Source of the DNA: Verrucomicrobiota bacterium
GTDB lineage: Bacteria > Verrucomicrobiota > Lentisphaeria > Oligosphaerales > Oligosphaeraceae
DNA: 7,042 nucleotides
Direction of reading: 5' to 3'
NCBI GenBank assembly: GCA_022709995.1
Contig: JAKLHU010000106.1
Coordinates: 1-7,042, forward strand
Numbering within the stretch: the first letter of the stretch is position 1; each line of letters begins with the position of its first letter. Shown here one piece after another: positions 5,477 through 7,042 of this stretch. Position numbers and translations under genes: made by a program. The notes beneath the pieces are model-generated. The model was given only the letters and a program-made list of their open reading frames with translations, was not told where the DNA came from and made no database searches.

Positions 5477-6331
5477 ATGGGCAGGAGCGGAGAGCACCGT
5501 GAGCGGGTATTGGCGATGCTGCGCACGCACCGGCATCTGCGGATAGGTGACGTCGTCGAGAGCCTGGGCTTGTCGGAAGCGACGATACGGCGCCTGTTTG
5601 CTTCTTTGGAGGCTTCCGGCGATTTGCTGCGCGTGCACGGCGGGGTGCGGCTGCCCGAGGCCTCTGTTCTTCGCAAAGATTATTCCTTTCAACGGGAAGC
5701 CGGCCAGCAGGTCGCCGAAAAGCATGCGATCGGGGTCGCAGCGGCCGGTCTGCTTGTGAACGGCGACAAGATTTTCCTGGATTCCGGGACGACTCCTCTT
5801 GAATGCGGCATGGCCCTGATGGCGCGCCTGCGCGCCGGGACCCTGAAGGAGGTGTCCGTGGTCACCAATTCGCTGGCCTACAGCGACAGCCTGGCGCGAG
5901 TCTGCGCGGTCACCCTGACGGCTGGCCGCATCCGCCCCGAACGCCAGGACTTGTGCGGGATTCCAGCCTTTGAAAGCATCGCCCGATATCACTTCAGCGC
6001 GGCCGTGCTGGGGGCGGATGGCATTGACGGCGACGGCGTCCTTTCCAGCACGGACGAGGACACGGCGCAGCTGGCGCGGACGGTGGTTGAACACAGCGAC
6101 CGCATTTATGTCCTGGCCGCCAGTCGCAAGCTGGGGCAGCCGTCGTTTGTCAGTTATGGCCGCCTCCGCGGACATTTGGTGACCTTGATCACGGATGCTG
6201 GCATTCCCGGCGCCCTGCTGTCCAGCTGGCGCCGCCGGGGCTTTGACATCCTGGTTGCCGAGGGCGCCGGCGGCGGTCCGGGCACCGGCGGCGGTCCGGG
6301 CGAGAAGGCGGCGTCTGTGGCAAAGGCGTGA
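5477..6331 (+). CDS. DeoR-family transcriptional repressor
   Basis: A 284-residue DeoR-type regulator. Residues about 5-58 form the winged helix-turn-helix (RIGDVVESLGLSEATIRR, 22-39) ending in the family's R-x-H-G-G (52-56). Residues about 78-240 form the sugar-phosphate-sensing domain: LDSGTT (101-106), VVTNSLAYSD (128-137), LTAGRIRPE (147-155), LGADGIDGDGVLS (178-190), STDEDTAQLAR (191-201) and ASRKLGQPSF (215-224), where the family often has DSSKFG. The recognition helix has RRL where DeoR proteins usually have RRD. The C-terminus ends in a Gly/Pro-rich tail (264-275) coded by an 18-base tandem repeat. ATG 5477 was chosen over the adjacent GTG 5474 because AAAGG (5466-5470) stands six bases before it. 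It is likely autoregulated through palindromes over its promoter, and is followed by a dehydrogenase gene after 93 bases. The effector is unknown; a sugar phosphate is usual. Confidence 0.9.
   Translation: MGRSGEHRERVLAMLRTHRHLRIGDVVESLGLSEATIRRLFASLEASGDLLRVHGGVRLPEASVLRKDYSFQREAGQQVAEKHAIGVAAAGLLVNGDKIFLDSGTTPLECGMALMARLRAGTLKEVSVVTNSLAYSDSLARVCAVTLTAGRIRPERQDLCGIPAFESIARYHFSAAVLGADGIDGDGVLSSTDEDTAQLARTVVEHSDRIYVLAASRKLGQPSFVSYGRLRGHLVTLITDAGIPGALLSSWRRRGFDILVAEGAGGGPGTGGGPGEKAASVAKA
6267..6301 (+). repeat. Two-copy 18-base tandem repeat inside the DeoR gene
   Basis: The 17-base unit CCGGCGGCGGTCCGGGC occurs at 6267-6283 and again at 6285-6301, separated by one A. The period of 18 keeps the frame and codes for a repeated Gly-Gly-Gly-Pro-Gly tail beyond the conserved domain. 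Confidence 0.85.
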
Positions 6332-6338
6332 TTTTGAT

Positions 6339-6368
6339 TCGGGCGCCAGCCGGCACGGGGGGCGCCGA
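6339..6368 (+). other. Weak stem-loop between the DeoR and dehydrogenase genes
   Basis: TCGGGCGCC (6339-6347) pairs with GGCGCCGA (6361-6368) over eight bases with one bulged G and a 13-base loop. No T-tract follows. It may weaken read-through or shape the mRNA between two probably co-transcribed genes. Confidence 0.25.
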
Positions 6369-6407
6369 AAGCTCTTGTTGCGAGGGCGTCAGTCACAACA
6401 TCAATTC

Positions 6408-6414
6408 AGAGGAG
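6408..6414 (+). promoter_or_regulatory. Ribosome binding site of the dehydrogenase gene
   Basis: AGAGGAG lies 10 bases before ATG 6425 and four bases before an in-frame TTG at 6419. Either could be the start; ATG is preferred because the protein then opens with the Rossmann strand MGIKIGLVG. Confidence 0.6.
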
Positions 6415-6424
6415 CGTGTTGAGC

Positions 6425-7042
6425 ATGGGCATTAAAATCGGCTTGGTCGGATTGGGCAGTTTTGGTTCGGCGTTTGCCAAGCTTTTCACTTCGCACCCCC
6501 TGGTGGACAAGGTGGCCCTGTGCGATTGCGAGCCGGACAAGATCAAAAAAATCCTGGCGGATCCCTTCATGGCTTCGAAAGTGTCGCCACGGGACTGCTA
6601 CGCCACCCTGGATGAGATCTGCCGGGTCGACGAGCTGGACGCCCTCGCGATCATCACGCAGCCCTGGCTGCATGCCCCGCAGTGCCTGCAGGCCATGGCG
6701 AGCGGCAAGAGCGTGTACAGCGCCGTCCCGGTGATTTCCCTGCCGGATGACAACGAGGTGCTCGACTGGTGCGGAAAGCTGGTGGAGGCGGTTGGCCGGA
6801 CGGGCCGGCAGTACATGCTGGGCGAAACGACGGTCTACCGGCCGCAGACGATGTTCTGCGCCCGCCAGGCCGCGGCTGGCGCCTTCGGGGAGTTTGTCTA
6901 TGCGGAAGGCGAGTATGTGCACGATGTCGACGCCAGCTGCAACCTGCGCGAGGTCAGTCGCCACCGCACGGTCGGGGTCATCGGCAGCCAGTATGCGGCC
7001 CTGAAGAAGAAGTACATGGACCGAGGGTGCAAGCACAGCCCG
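6425..7042 (+). CDS. Gfo/Idh/MocA-family oxidoreductase, 5' part (cut by the window end)
   Basis: The first 206 residues of an NAD(P)-dependent dehydrogenase; the frame is still open at the last base. The N-terminus is a Rossmann fold: IKIGLVGLGSFGSAF (3-17) with GxGxxG at Gly9, Gly11 and Gly14, an acidic second-strand end (CDCEPDKI, 33-40), and ALAIITQPWLHAPQCLQAM (73-91), the usual nucleotide-domain strand. The next motif, usually E-K-P with a catalytic lysine, reads Ala100-Val101-Pro102 (GKSVYSAVPVI). The second domain begins with YMLGETTVYRPQTMFCARQ (130-148) and GEFVYAEGEYVHDVDA (155-170), typical of the substrate-binding alpha/beta domain. Members oxidise or reduce sugars, inositols and related polyols in the cytoplasm. 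The gene follows the DeoR gene on the same strand by 93 bases, so it is likely part of the regulated carbohydrate operon. The exact substrate cannot be told. Confidence 0.88.
   Translation, partial: MGIKIGLVGLGSFGSAFAKLFTSHPLVDKVALCDCEPDKIKKILADPFMASKVSPRDCYATLDEICRVDELDALAIITQPWLHAPQCLQAMASGKSVYSAVPVISLPDDNEVLDWCGKLVEAVGRTGRQYMLGETTVYRPQTMFCARQAAAGAFGEFVYAEGEYVHDVDASCNLREVSRHRTVGVIGSQYAALKKKYMDRGCKHSP

Noticed and set aside
5384..6175. 263-codon minus-strand frame opposite the DeoR gene
   Set aside because: It is antisense to a well-supported regulator and would place its end in the promoter; no domain is visible.

Overview
The window is GC-rich bacterial DNA with short intergenic gaps, ordinary Shine-Dalgarno sites and no phage, IS, CRISPR, rRNA or tRNA signal that I could see. 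The gene set is a SpoIIE-type phosphatase fused to an RsbW-like ATPase, a large two-lobed acetylxylan-esterase-like hydrolase, a beta-propeller glycosidase, a DeoR regulator and a Gfo/Idh/MocA dehydrogenase. Together these suggest a polysaccharide-degrading member of the PVC group, perhaps Lentisphaerota (Victivallis-like). That placement is an inference from gene content and protein style, not a proven assignment.

Layout. Positions 2-502 (+) are the 3' end of a phosphatase/anti-sigma kinase fusion that enters from outside the window. Positions 503-747 are a convergent gap full of GC hairpins. Three genes follow on the minus strand, read right to left: a five-bladed propeller glycosidase (5151 to 4222), a 355-base gap with stacked hairpins and a duplicated palindromic repeat, an HD-domain/CoaD-like adenylyltransferase fusion (3866 to 2766), and an alpha/beta-hydrolase with a degenerate second lobe (2682 to 748). 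From about 5152 to 5476 lies a divergent control region with a good sigma-70 promoter and several palindromes. To its right on the plus strand are a DeoR-family repressor (5477-6331) and a Gfo/Idh/MocA oxidoreductase (6425 onward, cut by the window end).

How the genes may work together. The DeoR gene is divergent from the glycosidase and followed by a sugar-type dehydrogenase. This is the usual shape of a small carbohydrate-use locus in which the repressor controls both directions from the shared region. None of the enzymes shows a signal peptide, so they would act in the cytoplasm on imported oligosaccharides. The HD-adenylyltransferase fusion looks like a coenzyme A biosynthesis enzyme (PPAT) with an added metal-dependent phosphohydrolase domain. 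It has no obvious link to sugar use and is the most unusual gene in the window. The fragment at the left edge belongs to partner-switching regulation and is probably unrelated to the rest.
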